From Burkholderiales bacterium (lineage in GTDB: Bacteria; Pseudomonadota; Gammaproteobacteria; Burkholderiales; JAEUOS01): 64,000 nt of DNA. The notes beneath the pieces were generated by a model, which saw only the letters and a program-made list of their open reading frames with translations, was not told the origin of the DNA and did not search any database. The stretch lies in NCBI GenBank assembly GCA_016790635.1, contig JAEUOR010000034.1, positions 1 through 64,000 of the forward strand, read 5' to 3'. This document shows, one piece after another, positions 46,523 through 55,343 of this stretch (position 1 is its first letter; each line of letters begins with the position of its first letter). The translations under genes and the position numbers were made by a program.

Positions 46523-46804
46523 TTAGTTTACGGGCAGCTGGGGGTTGCCGTCCTGGCGCAGGTTGGCCAGGACCGCGTGCACTTCGGGCGGCGCACCGGC
46601 GGCAAGCGCGGCGCGCCCGGAGATCAGGTCCCAGAGGTCGCCGTCGGCCAGGTCAAGCAGATGATTCAAGGCCGCAGCGGAGGAAGCATCGAGCGCCGCG
46701 CCATGGCGTTCGAAGAACGCCCCAAGCGCGAGGTCGTTCTCGAGCAGGCCGCGCCGCGCGCGCCACTTGAGGCGGGAGTACTCGACCGGATCCATGTGCG
46801 GCAT
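46523..46804 (-). CDS. sdhE: Succinate dehydrogenase assembly factor, flavinylation protein SdhE
   Basis: The 93-residue protein helps attach FAD covalently to SdhA. The diagnostic RGxxE motif is seen in RARRGLLENDL, followed by the helical bundle with LLDLADGDLWDLI. MPHMDPVEY offers two starts; I use the upstream ATG, three residues longer. It lies 17 bases behind sdhB and before gltA, its usual place. Confidence 0.9.
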   Translation of the reverse strand: MPHMDPVEYSRLKWRARRGLLENDLALGAFFERHGAALDASSAAALNHLLDLADGDLWDLISGRAALAAGAPPEVHAVLANLRQDGNPQLPVN

Positions 46805-46821
46805 CGAACGGGCACGCGCGC

Positions 46822-47517
46822 CTAGACGGCGCGACGCACCATCATTTCCTTGATCTTGCCGATCGCGAGCGTGGGGTTCAAGCCTTTCGGACAGACATCC
46901 ACGCAATTCATGATGGTGTGGCAGCGGAACAGGCGGTACGGATCCTCGAGATTGTCCAGGCGCTCGGCCGTGGCCTGGTCGCGCGTGTCGGCGATGAAGC
47001 GATAGGCCTGCAGGAGGCCGGCCGGGCCGACGAACTTGTCCGGGTTCCACCAGAACGAGGGGCAGGAGGTGGAGCAGGAAGCGCACAGGATGCACTCGTA
47101 GAGACCGTTCAATTCCTCGCGTTCCTCGGGCGACTGCAGGCGCTCCTTCTCCGGCGGCGGGTCGTTGTTGATCACGTAGGGTGTGATCGAGTGGTACTGC
47201 TTGAAGAACTGCGTCATGTCGACGATGAGGTCGCGGATCACCGGCAGGCCCGGCAGGGGGCGCAGCACGATCGGCTCCTGGAGATCCTTGACGTCGGTCA
47301 GGCAGGCCAGGCCGTTCTTGCCGTTGATGTTCATCGCGTCCGAACCGCACACGCCTTCGCGGCAGGAACGGCGGAACGAAAAGCTGTCGTCGACCGACTT
47401 CAGGCGCACGAGAGCATCCAGGAGCTTCAGGTCGGTGGGCTCGAGTTCGACGTCGTAGTCCTGCATGCGCGGCGCGGCGTCGCGGTCAGGGTCGTAGCGG
47501 TAGATGGAGAATTTCAT
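46822..47517 (-). CDS. sdhB: Succinate dehydrogenase iron-sulfur subunit
   Basis: The 231-residue subunit carries electrons from SdhA to quinone. The [2Fe-2S] ligands lie in SCREGVCGSDAMNINGKNGLAC; the [4Fe-4S] and [3Fe-4S] ligands lie in CILCASCSTSCPSFWW and CHTIMNCVDVCPKGLNP. All expected cysteines are present. It follows sdhA by 24 bases. Confidence 0.97.
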   Translation of the reverse strand: MKFSIYRYDPDRDAAPRMQDYDVELEPTDLKLLDALVRLKSVDDSFSFRRSCREGVCGSDAMNINGKNGLACLTDVKDLQEPIVLRPLPGLPVIRDLIVDMTQFFKQYHSITPYVINNDPPPEKERLQSPEEREELNGLYECILCASCSTSCPSFWWNPDKFVGPAGLLQAYRFIADTRDQATAERLDNLEDPYRLFRCHTIMNCVDVCPKGLNPTLAIGKIKEMMVRRAV

Positions 47518-47541
47518 GACAAGAGTGACGATGAATGCGTT

Positions 47542-49332
47542 TCAGTACGTCCGCGCCTTGGGCGGGATCGATTCCGCTGTGAGAGGCTTCAAGATCACCG
47601 GCTTGTACTCCAGCCGGTCGCCGTCCTTGAACCACAGCGTGTGCTTGAGCCAGTTCGCGTCGTCGCGACCTGAAGGATTGGCGTCGGTATCGGGATAGTC
47701 ATCGCGGCTGTGCGCACCACGACTTTCCTTGCGCGCCTCGGCCGAGACCATGGTCGAACGCGCCACCTCGATGAGGTTCTCGACTTCGAGCGCCTCGATG
47801 CGCGCGGTGTTGAACACCTGGCTCTTGTCGGCGATTTCCATGTTGGCGACCTTTTCGGCCACCGCCCTGATTTTCTCGACGCCTTCCTTGAGCATGTCGG
47901 GAAAACGGAACACCCCGCAATGGCGCTGCATGACCCGCTGCAGCTCGGCACGTGTCTCATGGACGTTCGCCCCGCCCTTGCGCTTGTTCAGGCGATCCAG
48001 GCGGTCCATGGTCTCGCCGCCGGCGTCGGCCGGCAGGTTGCGATGACTGCCATTGCCCTTCAGATAAGTGACCATGGCATCGCCGGCCGCCTTGCCGAAA
48101 ACCAGCAGGTCGGTCAACGAATTGGTGCCGAGGCGATTCGCGCCGTGCACCGAGGCACACGCGCATTCGCCGGCGGCATAAAAGCCCTCGACGACCGCAT
48201 TCGGATCGCCGCCGCGCGGCGCGACCACCTCGCCCTTGTAGTTGGTGGGAATGCCGCCCATCTGATAGTGGCAGGTGGGCACGACCGGGATCGGGTCCTT
48301 GGCCGGATCGACGTTGGCGAACTTCTTGGCGATCTCGCGAATGCCGGGCAGACGCTTGTCGATGGTCTCCGGGCCCAGGTGGTCGAGCTTCAGCAGCACG
48401 TAATCGCCGTCCTTGCCGGCGCCACGCCCCTCGTTGATTTCGGTGACCATGGCACGCGAGACGACATCGCGCGACGCCAGGTCCTTGGCGTTGGGCGCAT
48501 AGCGCTCCATGAAGCGTTCACCGTTCTTGTTGAGGAGATAGCCGCCCTCCCCGCGCACGCCTTCGGTGATCAGCACCCCCGCCCCGGCAACGCCGGTCGG
48601 ATGGAACTGCCAGAACTCCATGTCTTCAAGCGGGATGCCGGCGCGGGCGGCCATTCCGCAGCCGTCGCCGGTGTTGATGAAGGCATTGGTCGAAGACGCG
48701 TAGATGCGCCCCGCTCCGCCAGTGGCGAAAAGCGTGGCACGCCCCTGCATGATCATGGTCTCGCCGGTTTCCATCTCGAGCGCGATGACGCCCAGCACCG
48801 CGCCATCGATCGGGTCGCGAATGATGTCGAGCGCCATCCATTCGATGAAGAACTGGGTATTGGCGCGCACATTGCGCTGGTACAGGGTATGCAGCATCGC
48901 GTGGCCGGTACGGTCGGCGGCACAGCACGAGCGTTGCACGGGCGGGCCCGCGCCCATGTTCTGCATGTGCCCGCCGAAGGGCCTCTGGTAGATCGTGCCG
49001 TCCTCGTTACGGTCGAACGGCATGCCGTAGTGCTCGAGTTCGATGACGCACTTGGGGGCTTCCTGCGCCAGGAATTCGGCAGCGTCCTGGTCGGCGAGCC
49101 AGTCGCCGCCCTTGACGGTGTCGTACATGTGCCACTGCCAGGAATCCGGCCCCATGTTGCCCAGCGATGCGCCCACCCCACCCTGCGCCGCAACCGTGTG
49201 CGAACGGGTCGGAAACACCTTGGACAGGACCGCCACCTTGAGGCCGGCCTCGGCCAACTGCAGGGCGCCGCGCAGGCCGGCGCCGCCGGCACCTACGATC
49301 ACTGCATCGAACTTGCGTACCGTCAATGGCAT
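47542..49332 (-). CDS. sdhA: Succinate dehydrogenase flavoprotein subunit
   Basis: The 596-residue subunit oxidises succinate to fumarate with covalently bound FAD. The dinucleotide fold [14 protein letters not shown] and the flavinylated His in [10 protein letters not shown] are present, as are the active-site segments [11 protein letters not shown], the catalytic Arg region RDVVSRAM and [14 protein letters not shown] 49332 gives the family start [14 protein letters not shown]; the open frame continues upstream but only into sdhD. Confidence 0.97.
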   Translation of the reverse strand: MPLTVRKFDAVIVGAGGAGLRGALQLAEAGLKVAVLSKVFPTRSHTVAAQGGVGASLGNMGPDSWQWHMYDTVKGGDWLADQDAAEFLAQEAPKCVIELEHYGMPFDRNEDGTIYQRPFGGHMQNMGAGPPVQRSCCAADRTGHAMLHTLYQRNVRANTQFFIEWMALDIIRDPIDGAVLGVIALEMETGETMIMQGRATLFATGGAGRIYASSTNAFINTGDGCGMAARAGIPLEDMEFWQFHPTGVAGAGVLITEGVRGEGGYLLNKNGERFMERYAPNAKDLASRDVVSRAMVTEINEGRGAGKDGDYVLLKLDHLGPETIDKRLPGIREIAKKFANVDPAKDPIPVVPTCHYQMGGIPTNYKGEVVAPRGGDPNAVVEGFYAAGECACASVHGANRLGTNSLTDLLVFGKAAGDAMVTYLKGNGSHRNLPADAGGETMDRLDRLNKRKGGANVHETRAELQRVMQRHCGVFRFPDMLKEGVEKIRAVAEKVANMEIADKSQVFNTARIEALEVENLIEVARSTMVSAEARKESRGAHSRDDYPDTDANPSGRDDANWLKHTLWFKDGDRLEYKPVILKPLTAESIPPKARTY

Positions 49333-49354
49333 TGCTATGTGCTTTCGTGTCTCT

Positions 49355-49702
49355 TCAACGCAAGAAAATCCGCAACGCCCAGACGCCGCAGGCGGCCAGC
49401 CAGACGATGGTTCCCACCTGTAAGACAAGCCGCAACCCGGTTGGTTTCACGTAATCCATCCAGATATCGCGGACGCCGACCCAGGCGTGGTAGAGGAGGC
49501 AGGCAATGAAGGTGAGGGTCGCTAGCTTCATCCACTGCGGTGCAAAGATCTCCTGCCAGCCGATGTGCCCGACCGGTTTGCGCCACAGGAGCAGCGCCAG
49601 CAAGGCCACTGAATAAAGCGCCATCAAAGTGGCGGTGACGCGTTGCGCCAGCCAGTCGCGCAGCCCGTAATGGGCGCCGACGACGATGCGTTGATTTGCC
49701 AT
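49355..49702 (-). CDS. sdhD: Succinate dehydrogenase membrane anchor subunit SdhD
   Basis: The 115-residue membrane protein has three helices (about 22-40, 53-75 and 90-111) and the pattern [15 protein letters not shown], then [19 protein letters not shown], whose His-Asp region binds haem b and quinone. It is 19 bases behind sdhC and 22 before sdhA. Confidence 0.92.
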   Translation of the reverse strand: MANQRIVVGAHYGLRDWLAQRVTATLMALYSVALLALLLWRKPVGHIGWQEIFAPQWMKLATLTFIACLLYHAWVGVRDIWMDYVKPTGLRLVLQVGTIVWLAACGVWALRIFLR

Positions 49703-49721
49703 TCGCTACGACCTCAAGCCC

Positions 49722-50117
49722 TTAGAAAAGAAGGCGCCAGACGACCAGAGCGGTCAATGGCAGGCTGACCCAGAAAACCGCGGCGGCCCCGGCACGCGCC
49801 GCCGGCAAGGTGATGCCCTTGTGCATGTCGAGCAGCAAGAAGCGGATGCCGGCGCAAAAATGGTGCAGGTAAGCCCAAATCAGACCGGCCATGATCACCT
49901 TGACCCACCAGTGCGACATCGCCTGTACGACCGTTTCATACGAGTTCGCCTGCCCCAGGCTCATGTCGAGCAACTTGAGCAGCACCGGCAGGAACAGGAA
50001 CAGGCCCGCGCCGCTGACACGATGCAGGATGGAGACCCAGCCCGGCAGCGGCAGCCGGATCTTCATCAGGTCAAGGTGCTTGGGACGCGGTTTGGGAGGA
50101 TTCGCGGTCGAAGTCAT
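49722..50117 (-). CDS. sdhC: Succinate dehydrogenase cytochrome b556 subunit SdhC
   Basis: The 131-residue membrane protein has the quinone-site segment GWVSILHRVSGAGLFL and the haem-ligand segment YLHHFCAGIRFLLLDMHKG, with three membrane helices. It is the first gene of the leftward arm. The 164-base gap to the GntR gene contains an AGTATA (minus-strand TATACT) at 50227-50232 that could be a -10 box, but no matching -35 was seen. Confidence 0.93.
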   Translation of the reverse strand: MTSTANPPKPRPKHLDLMKIRLPLPGWVSILHRVSGAGLFLFLPVLLKLLDMSLGQANSYETVVQAMSHWWVKVIMAGLIWAYLHHFCAGIRFLLLDMHKGITLPAARAGAAAVFWVSLPLTALVVWRLLF

Positions 50118-50281
50118 TCCAGGAAGCTTGCTTGAAAGGCGGCGCGGTGGATTGTGCGGTTGCCGCCCTGTCGCCCCGGGCCGACATTACGGCGCGGTGC
50201 GCGCCTGAAATATTGCGCGGCAACAAAGTATAGCAAGGAGGCCCCCGCGACGGGTCGGGCGAAAAGGATGCCGCATGCTCC

Positions 50282-51022
50282 TCAGTTGAGCGTATTGCGG
50301 TAATGATGATGCTGCGTCAGGTACAAGCCGCGCCGTAGCTCCACCGGTTTCTCGCCATAGCTGAAGGCGACACGGTCGACCTGCAGCAGCGGTGTCCCGG
50401 TGGGCACCTCGAGCAGCTGCGCCACCGCGGCATCGGCAGCCACGGCGCGAATTTTCTCGTCGGCACGGATCATCTTGACGCCGAAATCGGTTTCGAACGT
50501 GCCATACAAAGGTGCCCTGCCTTCGGCCAGGCGCTCCGCGGTCAGCCCGCGAAACAGCCCGCCCGGCAGGTGCAGTTCATCGACCACGCTGGGGCGCTTG
50601 GCGAACAACAGTACGCGCTTCAAGTACACCACGGAGTCGCCGGACTTCAAATCAAGCACCCGCGCCACCTCGGCCGCGGCCCGCTGACGGCGGAACTCGA
50701 TGATGCGACTCTCCGGATAACTGGGCTCACCTTCGTCGGGTGCAAGGCGCAAAAAACGGAACTGCGTGCGCGCCTCCCCATGGGAGGCGACGAAGGTGCC
50801 CTTTCCCTGCCGCCTCACCAGCAGGTTTTCCGCGGCCAGTTCGTCAATGGCCTTGCGCACGGTGCCCTGGCTGACCTTGAAGCGCGCAGCCAACTCCATC
50901 TCGGAAGGAATCATGTCGCCGGGGCGCCACTCGAGCGCTTCCAGGCTGGCAACGATGAGCGCCTTGATCTGGCGATACAGCGGGCTGAAGGTTGGCGCGC
51001 GATCGCGGGCGGCAGTCGGCAT
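50282..51022 (-). CDS. GntR family regulator with UTRA domain (HutC type)
   Basis: The 246-residue regulator has an N-terminal winged helix ([43 protein letters not shown] region, about 35-80) and a C-terminal UTRA ligand domain (about 95-240). It stands between the sdh-gltA-odh arm and the divergent mdh-prp arm, so it probably controls one or both, sensing a TCA intermediate. ATG 51022 gives the normal start; a TTG at 51052 in the same frame overlaps the likely mdh promoter and is less likely. Confidence 0.88.
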   Translation of the reverse strand: MPTAARDRAPTFSPLYRQIKALIVASLEALEWRPGDMIPSEMELAARFKVSQGTVRKAIDELAAENLLVRRQGKGTFVASHGEARTQFRFLRLAPDEGEPSYPESRIIEFRRQRAAAEVARVLDLKSGDSVVYLKRVLLFAKRPSVVDELHLPGGLFRGLTAERLAEGRAPLYGTFETDFGVKMIRADEKIRAVAADAAVAQLLEVPTGTPLLQVDRVAFSYGEKPVELRRGLYLTQHHHYRNTLN

Positions 51023-51045
51023 CGCGCTATTGGAGCACAGATACC

Positions 51046-51083
51046 TTGACAAGTCTAATTTTTGTTTGATATCTTATATAAGA
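51046..51083 (+). promoter_or_regulatory. mdh promoter region with GntR-type palindrome
   Basis: TTGACA at 51046-51051 is a perfect -35 box; TATCTT at 51070-51075 is a possible -10 at 18 bases. TCTTATATAAGA at 51072-51083 is a perfect 12-base palindrome overlapping that -10, in an AT-rich patch unlike its surroundings. It is placed for repression of mdh and control of the divergent gntR gene. Confidence 0.6.
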
Positions 51084-51200
51084 CATAAGAGATGGCTTGA
51101 CGTACGCTGGCGGCATCTTCTACACTGCCCGATTTTGCGCAGCTGCCGGTCGGCCTGCCCGCGCGAATCGTTCCCAGCCACCCGCCCCCAAGGAGTATTC

Positions 51201-52190
51201 ATGGCCAAGTCCCCCGTTCGCGTCGCCGTCACCGGCGCCGCGGGTCAGATCGGTTACTCGCTCTTGTTCCGCATCGCCAACGGCGACATGCTGGGACGCG
51301 ACCAGCCGGTCATCCTGCAACTGCTCGAGATCCCGGACGAGAAGGCGCAAAAAGCCTTGAAGGGCGTGATGATGGAGTTGGACGACTGCGCCTTCCCGCT
51401 CCTGGCCGGCATGAGCGCGCACGGCGACCCGATGACCGCCTTCAAGGACATCGATTACGCCCTCCTGGTCGGTGCCCGCCCGCGCGGTCCCGGCATGGAG
51501 CGCAAGGACCTGCTGTCGGCCAACGCAGCCATTTTCACGGCGCAAGGCAAGGCGCTCGACGCGGTCGCCTCGCGCAATGTGCGGGTGCTGGTGGTCGGCA
51601 ACCCGGCCAACACCAACGCCTACATCGCGATGAAATCGGCGCCCTCGCTGCCCAAGAAGAACTTCACGGCGATGCTGCGCCTGGACCACAACCGCGCCCT
51701 CTCCCAACTGGCCGCCAAGTCCGGCAAGCCGGTCGCCTCGATCCGCAAACTGGTCGTATGGGGCAACCATTCGCCGACCATGTACCCCGACTACCGCTTC
51801 GCTAGCGCCGACGGCCAGGGCTTGAAGGCGCTCATCAACGACGAGGCCTGGAACAAGGACATCTTCATCCCGACCGTCGGCAAGCGCGGCGCGGCGATCA
51901 TCGAGGCGCGCGGACTGTCGTCGGCCGCCTCCGCGGCCAACGCCGCGATCGACCACATGCGCGACTGGGCGCTCGGGACCAATGGCGAGTGGGTCACCAT
52001 GGGCATCCCCTCGGACGGCAGCTACGGCATTCCGGAAGAGACCATGTACGGATTTCCCGTCATCTGCGCCGGCGGCGAGTACACCATGGTCAAGGGGCTC
52101 GAGGTCGACGCCTTCTCGCGCGAGCGCATGGACTTCACCTTGAAGGAACTGAACGAGGAGAAGGACGGCGTCAAGCACCTGCTCGGCTAG
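51201..52190 (+). CDS. mdh: Malate dehydrogenase
   Basis: The 329-residue NAD-dependent enzyme interconverts malate and oxaloacetate. It has [11 protein letters not shown] for cofactor binding, the substrate-loop arginines in [27 protein letters not shown], the second arginine region MLRLDHNRA and the catalytic His in [13 protein letters not shown]. It is of the group with a cytosolic-type long N-terminal loop, normal for betaproteobacteria. AGGAG at 51191 precedes the ATG. Confidence 0.97.
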   Translation: MAKSPVRVAVTGAAGQIGYSLLFRIANGDMLGRDQPVILQLLEIPDEKAQKALKGVMMELDDCAFPLLAGMSAHGDPMTAFKDIDYALLVGARPRGPGMERKDLLSANAAIFTAQGKALDAVASRNVRVLVVGNPANTNAYIAMKSAPSLPKKNFTAMLRLDHNRALSQLAAKSGKPVASIRKLVVWGNHSPTMYPDYRFASADGQGLKALINDEAWNKDIFIPTVGKRGAAIIEARGLSSAASAANAAIDHMRDWALGTNGEWVTMGIPSDGSYGIPEETMYGFPVICAGGEYTMVKGLEVDAFSRERMDFTLKELNEEKDGVKHLLG

Positions 52191-52239
52191 GCGCCGGCGC
52201 GGCGCGCAGGCAGGTTTCAAGCGGCTGCTTCCACGCGCA

Positions 52240-53250
52240 ATGGCGATGCACCCGAAAGACATTCTTTTCGTCGACGGCAAGCCATTGCCGGCCATCCCGG
52301 CCTGCGAGCATTTTGCAGGCAACGAGAAGTTCATCCGCCGCGCCCTCGATCTGCAGCGCACAACCGCGCAGGCCGGGCGGCCGGTGTTCGACGTGCTGTG
52401 CGACCTCGAGGATGGCGCCGGCGCGGGGCGCGAGCGTGAAACCGCGGAAATGGCGGCCGCGATGGTCGCTGGCAGCGAGAACACGTTCGGCCGCGTCGGC
52501 GTGCGCGTGCACGACGCAAGTCATCCGCACTGCATGCAGGACATCGAGATCGTCGTGCGCGCTGCCGGTGCGCGCCTGGCCTACATCACGCTGCCCAAAT
52601 GCGACAGCCGCATGGACGTGCTCAAGATCGCGTCGTATGTCAATCACGTCGCCGAAGAGCACGGCCACCGCCGCCTGATCCCGCTGCACGTGATGATCGA
52701 GACCCATCAGGGGCTGCGCGAGGTCTTCGACATCGCCAGCCTCGGGCAGATCGAAGGCGTCAACCTCGGCATCATGGATTTCGTCTCATCCCACCAGGGG
52801 GCAATTCCGGCGGCGGCGATGTCGTCGCCCGGCCAGTTCGATCATCCATTGATCCGCCGCGCCAAGCTCGAGATCAGCGCGGCGGCACTCGCCGCGGGTG
52901 CGCTGCCGATCCATGGCGTCACCCAGGAATACCGCGACGCCTCGGTCGCGGAGAACGACGCCCGGCGTGCGCGCGAAGAGTTTGGCTATCTGCGCCAGTA
53001 CAGCATCCACCCGGACCAGATCATGCCGATCCTGCGCGGCATGCGACCCGGCGTCGCGGAAATCGAGGACGCGGCGGCCATCCTGCTCGCAGCGCAAGCG
53101 GCCGATTGGGGGCCCGTCGGTTACAAGGGCAAGTTGCACGATCGCGCCAGCTTTCGCCATTTCTGGCAGTTGCTCGAGCGTGCGTCGCGCACCGGGGCCA
53201 CGCTACCGGACGACGCGGTCAAGGCGTTTTTCAACGAGGAGTCAAGATGA
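52240..53250 (+). CDS. HpcH/HpaI aldolase family CitE-like CoA-ester lyase
   Basis: The 336-residue protein has the citrate-lyase-beta/malyl-CoA lyase TIM barrel: the metal Asp/Glu in [33 protein letters not shown] and [14 protein letters not shown]. The C-terminal part ([13 protein letters not shown]) matches CitE-like lyases. No citD, citF or citC genes are present, so it is not classical citrate lyase. Splitting or hydrolysing a malyl-, citramalyl- or related CoA ester is a reasonable guess. It lies 49 bases after mdh and its stop overlaps prpB. Confidence 0.85.
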   Translation: MAMHPKDILFVDGKPLPAIPACEHFAGNEKFIRRALDLQRTTAQAGRPVFDVLCDLEDGAGAGRERETAEMAAAMVAGSENTFGRVGVRVHDASHPHCMQDIEIVVRAAGARLAYITLPKCDSRMDVLKIASYVNHVAEEHGHRRLIPLHVMIETHQGLREVFDIASLGQIEGVNLGIMDFVSSHQGAIPAAAMSSPGQFDHPLIRRAKLEISAAALAAGALPIHGVTQEYRDASVAENDARRAREEFGYLRQYSIHPDQIMPILRGMRPGVAEIEDAAAILLAAQAADWGPVGYKGKLHDRASFRHFWQLLERASRTGATLPDDAVKAFFNEESR

Positions 53251-54134
53251 TGAAAGAGTCTGCCGGCGCCAGGTTCCGCCAGGCCGTCCGGGACGAGAGT
53301 CCCCTGCAGGTCGTCGGAACCATCACCGCCTATGCCGCGCGCATGGCCGAACGCACCGGCTTCAAGGCGGTCTACCTTTCCGGCGGCGGCGTCGCTGCCA
53401 ACTCGCTGGGCATGCCCGACCTCGGCATCAGCACCATGGAAGACGTGCTCACCGACGCGCGCCGCATCACCGCCGTCTGCGGCCTGCCGCTCATGGTCGA
53501 TATCGATACCGGCTGGGGCGGCGCCTTCAATATCGCACGCACCATCCGCATGTTCACCCAGGCCGGCGTGGCCGCGGTACACATGGAGGACCAGGTGAGC
53601 GCCAAGCGTTGTGGACACCGCCCAGGCAAGGAGGTCGTCGCCACCGACGAGATGGTGGACCGCATCAAGGCGGCGGTTGACGCCCGCAGCGACGCCGATT
53701 TCGTCATCATGGCGCGAACCGATGCGCTCGCTGCCGAAGGCCTGAACTCGGCCATCGACCGTGCCTGCGCCTACGCCGAGGCAGGCGCCGACATGATCTT
53801 TCCCGAAGCCATCACCGAACTTGCGCAATACAGGCAGGTAAAGGATGCCGTCAGGGTTCCGATCCTCGCCAATCTCACCGAGTTCGGCTCTACCCCGCTG
53901 TTCACACTCGACCAGTTGCGTGGCGCCGGGGTCGATATCGCACTATATTGTTGCGGGGCGTACCGAGCGATGAACGCCGCGGCCCTGAATTTCTATCAGG
54001 TGCTGCGTCGCGAGGGAACGCAGAAGAGTGTCGTGCCCGCCATGCAGACGCGCGCCGACCTGTACGACTATCTTGGTTATCACGAGTACGAAGGCAAGCT
54101 CGACGCCCTGTTTTCCCAGGGCAAGGGCAAATAA
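53247..54134 (+). CDS. prpB: Methylisocitrate lyase
   Basis: The 295-residue enzyme splits 2-methylisocitrate to pyruvate and succinate, the last step of the methylcitrate cycle. The isocitrate-lyase-family motif KRCGH is at 120-124 ([11 protein letters not shown]), with the metal-binding [10 protein letters not shown] region and [11 protein letters not shown]. Its length is that of PrpB, not AceA. GAGGAG precedes two adjacent in-frame ATGs (53247 and 53250). It overlaps the CitE-like gene by four bases. Confidence 0.95.
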   Translation: MMKESAGARFRQAVRDESPLQVVGTITAYAARMAERTGFKAVYLSGGGVAANSLGMPDLGISTMEDVLTDARRITAVCGLPLMVDIDTGWGGAFNIARTIRMFTQAGVAAVHMEDQVSAKRCGHRPGKEVVATDEMVDRIKAAVDARSDADFVIMARTDALAAEGLNSAIDRACAYAEAGADMIFPEAITELAQYRQVKDAVRVPILANLTEFGSTPLFTLDQLRGAGVDIALYCCGAYRAMNAAALNFYQVLRREGTQKSVVPAMQTRADLYDYLGYHEYEGKLDALFSQGKGK

Positions 54135-54161
54135 CGCCACGATCCATGAGAGGAGCATGAC

Positions 54162-55319
54162 ATGAGTGAACCGCAAGCCCCGGCCAGCGGGCCAAAGCCG
54201 AAGAAGTCCGTCGCCCTGTCCGGCGTGGTGGCAGGCAACACGGCGCTGTGCACCGTGGGTCTGTCCGGCAACGACCTGCACTACCGCGGCTATGACATCC
54301 TGGACGTCGCGGACGTCTGCGAGTTCGAGGAGATCGCCTACCTGCTGGTGCACGGCAAGCTGCCCAACGCCGCCGAACTGGCCGGCTACAAGGGCAAGCT
54401 GAAAGCGCTGCGCGGACTGCCTGCCGCGGTCAAGTCCGCGCTCGAGGCGTTGCCGGCTTCGGCCCACCCGATGGACGTCATGCGCACCGGTGTCTCCGCG
54501 CTGGGCTGCGCGCTGCCGGAAAAGGACGACCACAACCATCCCGGCGCGCGCGACATCGCCGACCGGCTGATGGCCTCGATGGGGTCGATGCTGCTCTACT
54601 GGTACCACTATGCGGTCAACGGCCGGCGCATCGAGGTCGAGACCGATGACGATTCGATCGGCGGGCACTTCCTGCACCTCCTGCACGGCAAGGCGCCCTC
54701 GGCCTCCTGGGTCAAGGCCATGCACACCTCGCTGATCCTCTACGCCGAGCACGAGTTCAACGCCTCGACCTTCACCTGCCGGGTCGTCGCCGGCACCGGC
54801 TCGGACATGTACTCGGCCATCTGCGGCGGCATCGGCGCGCTGCGCGGCCCCAAGCACGGCGGCGCCAACGAAGTCGCCTTTGAAGTGCAGAAGCGCTATG
54901 AGACCCCGGATGAAGCCGAGGCCGACATCCGCGCCCGCGTCGAGAAAAAAGAAGTCGTGATCGGCTTCGGCCACCCGGTCTACACCACCGGTGACCCGCG
55001 CAACAAGGTCATCAAGGAAGTGGCGCGCAAGCTTTCCAAGGAAGCCGGCGACATGAAGATGTTCGGCATCGCCGACCGCCTGGAGAGCGTGATGTGGGAC
55101 GCCAAGAAGATGTTCCCCAACCTGGACTGGTTCTCGGCGGTCAGTTATCACATGATGGGCGTGCCAACCGCGATGTTCACGCCGATCTTCGTCATCGCGC
55201 GCACCTCGGGCTGGGCGGCGCATGTCATCGAGCAGCGCATGGACGGCAAGATCATCCGCCCCACGGCCAACTATACCGGGCCGGAGAACCTCAAGTTCGT
55301 TCCGCTCGCCAGTCGTTGA
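54162..55319 (+). CDS. prpC: 2-methylcitrate synthase
   Basis: The 385-residue citrate-synthase-family enzyme joins propionyl-CoA with oxaloacetate. It has [20 protein letters not shown], the PrpC-type N-terminus, with the active-site segments [29 protein letters not shown] and the C-terminal [14 protein letters not shown]. It lacks the N-terminal extension of GltA. GAGGAG lies before the ATG; the gap from prpB is 27 bases. Confidence 0.95.
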   Translation: MSEPQAPASGPKPKKSVALSGVVAGNTALCTVGLSGNDLHYRGYDILDVADVCEFEEIAYLLVHGKLPNAAELAGYKGKLKALRGLPAAVKSALEALPASAHPMDVMRTGVSALGCALPEKDDHNHPGARDIADRLMASMGSMLLYWYHYAVNGRRIEVETDDDSIGGHFLHLLHGKAPSASWVKAMHTSLILYAEHEFNASTFTCRVVAGTGSDMYSAICGGIGALRGPKHGGANEVAFEVQKRYETPDEAEADIRARVEKKEVVIGFGHPVYTTGDPRNKVIKEVARKLSKEAGDMKMFGIADRLESVMWDAKKMFPNLDWFSAVSYHMMGVPTAMFTPIFVIARTSGWAAHVIEQRMDGKIIRPTANYTGPENLKFVPLASR

Positions 55320-55343
55320 ACACCGCTTGTTCCCGCTTCCCTG

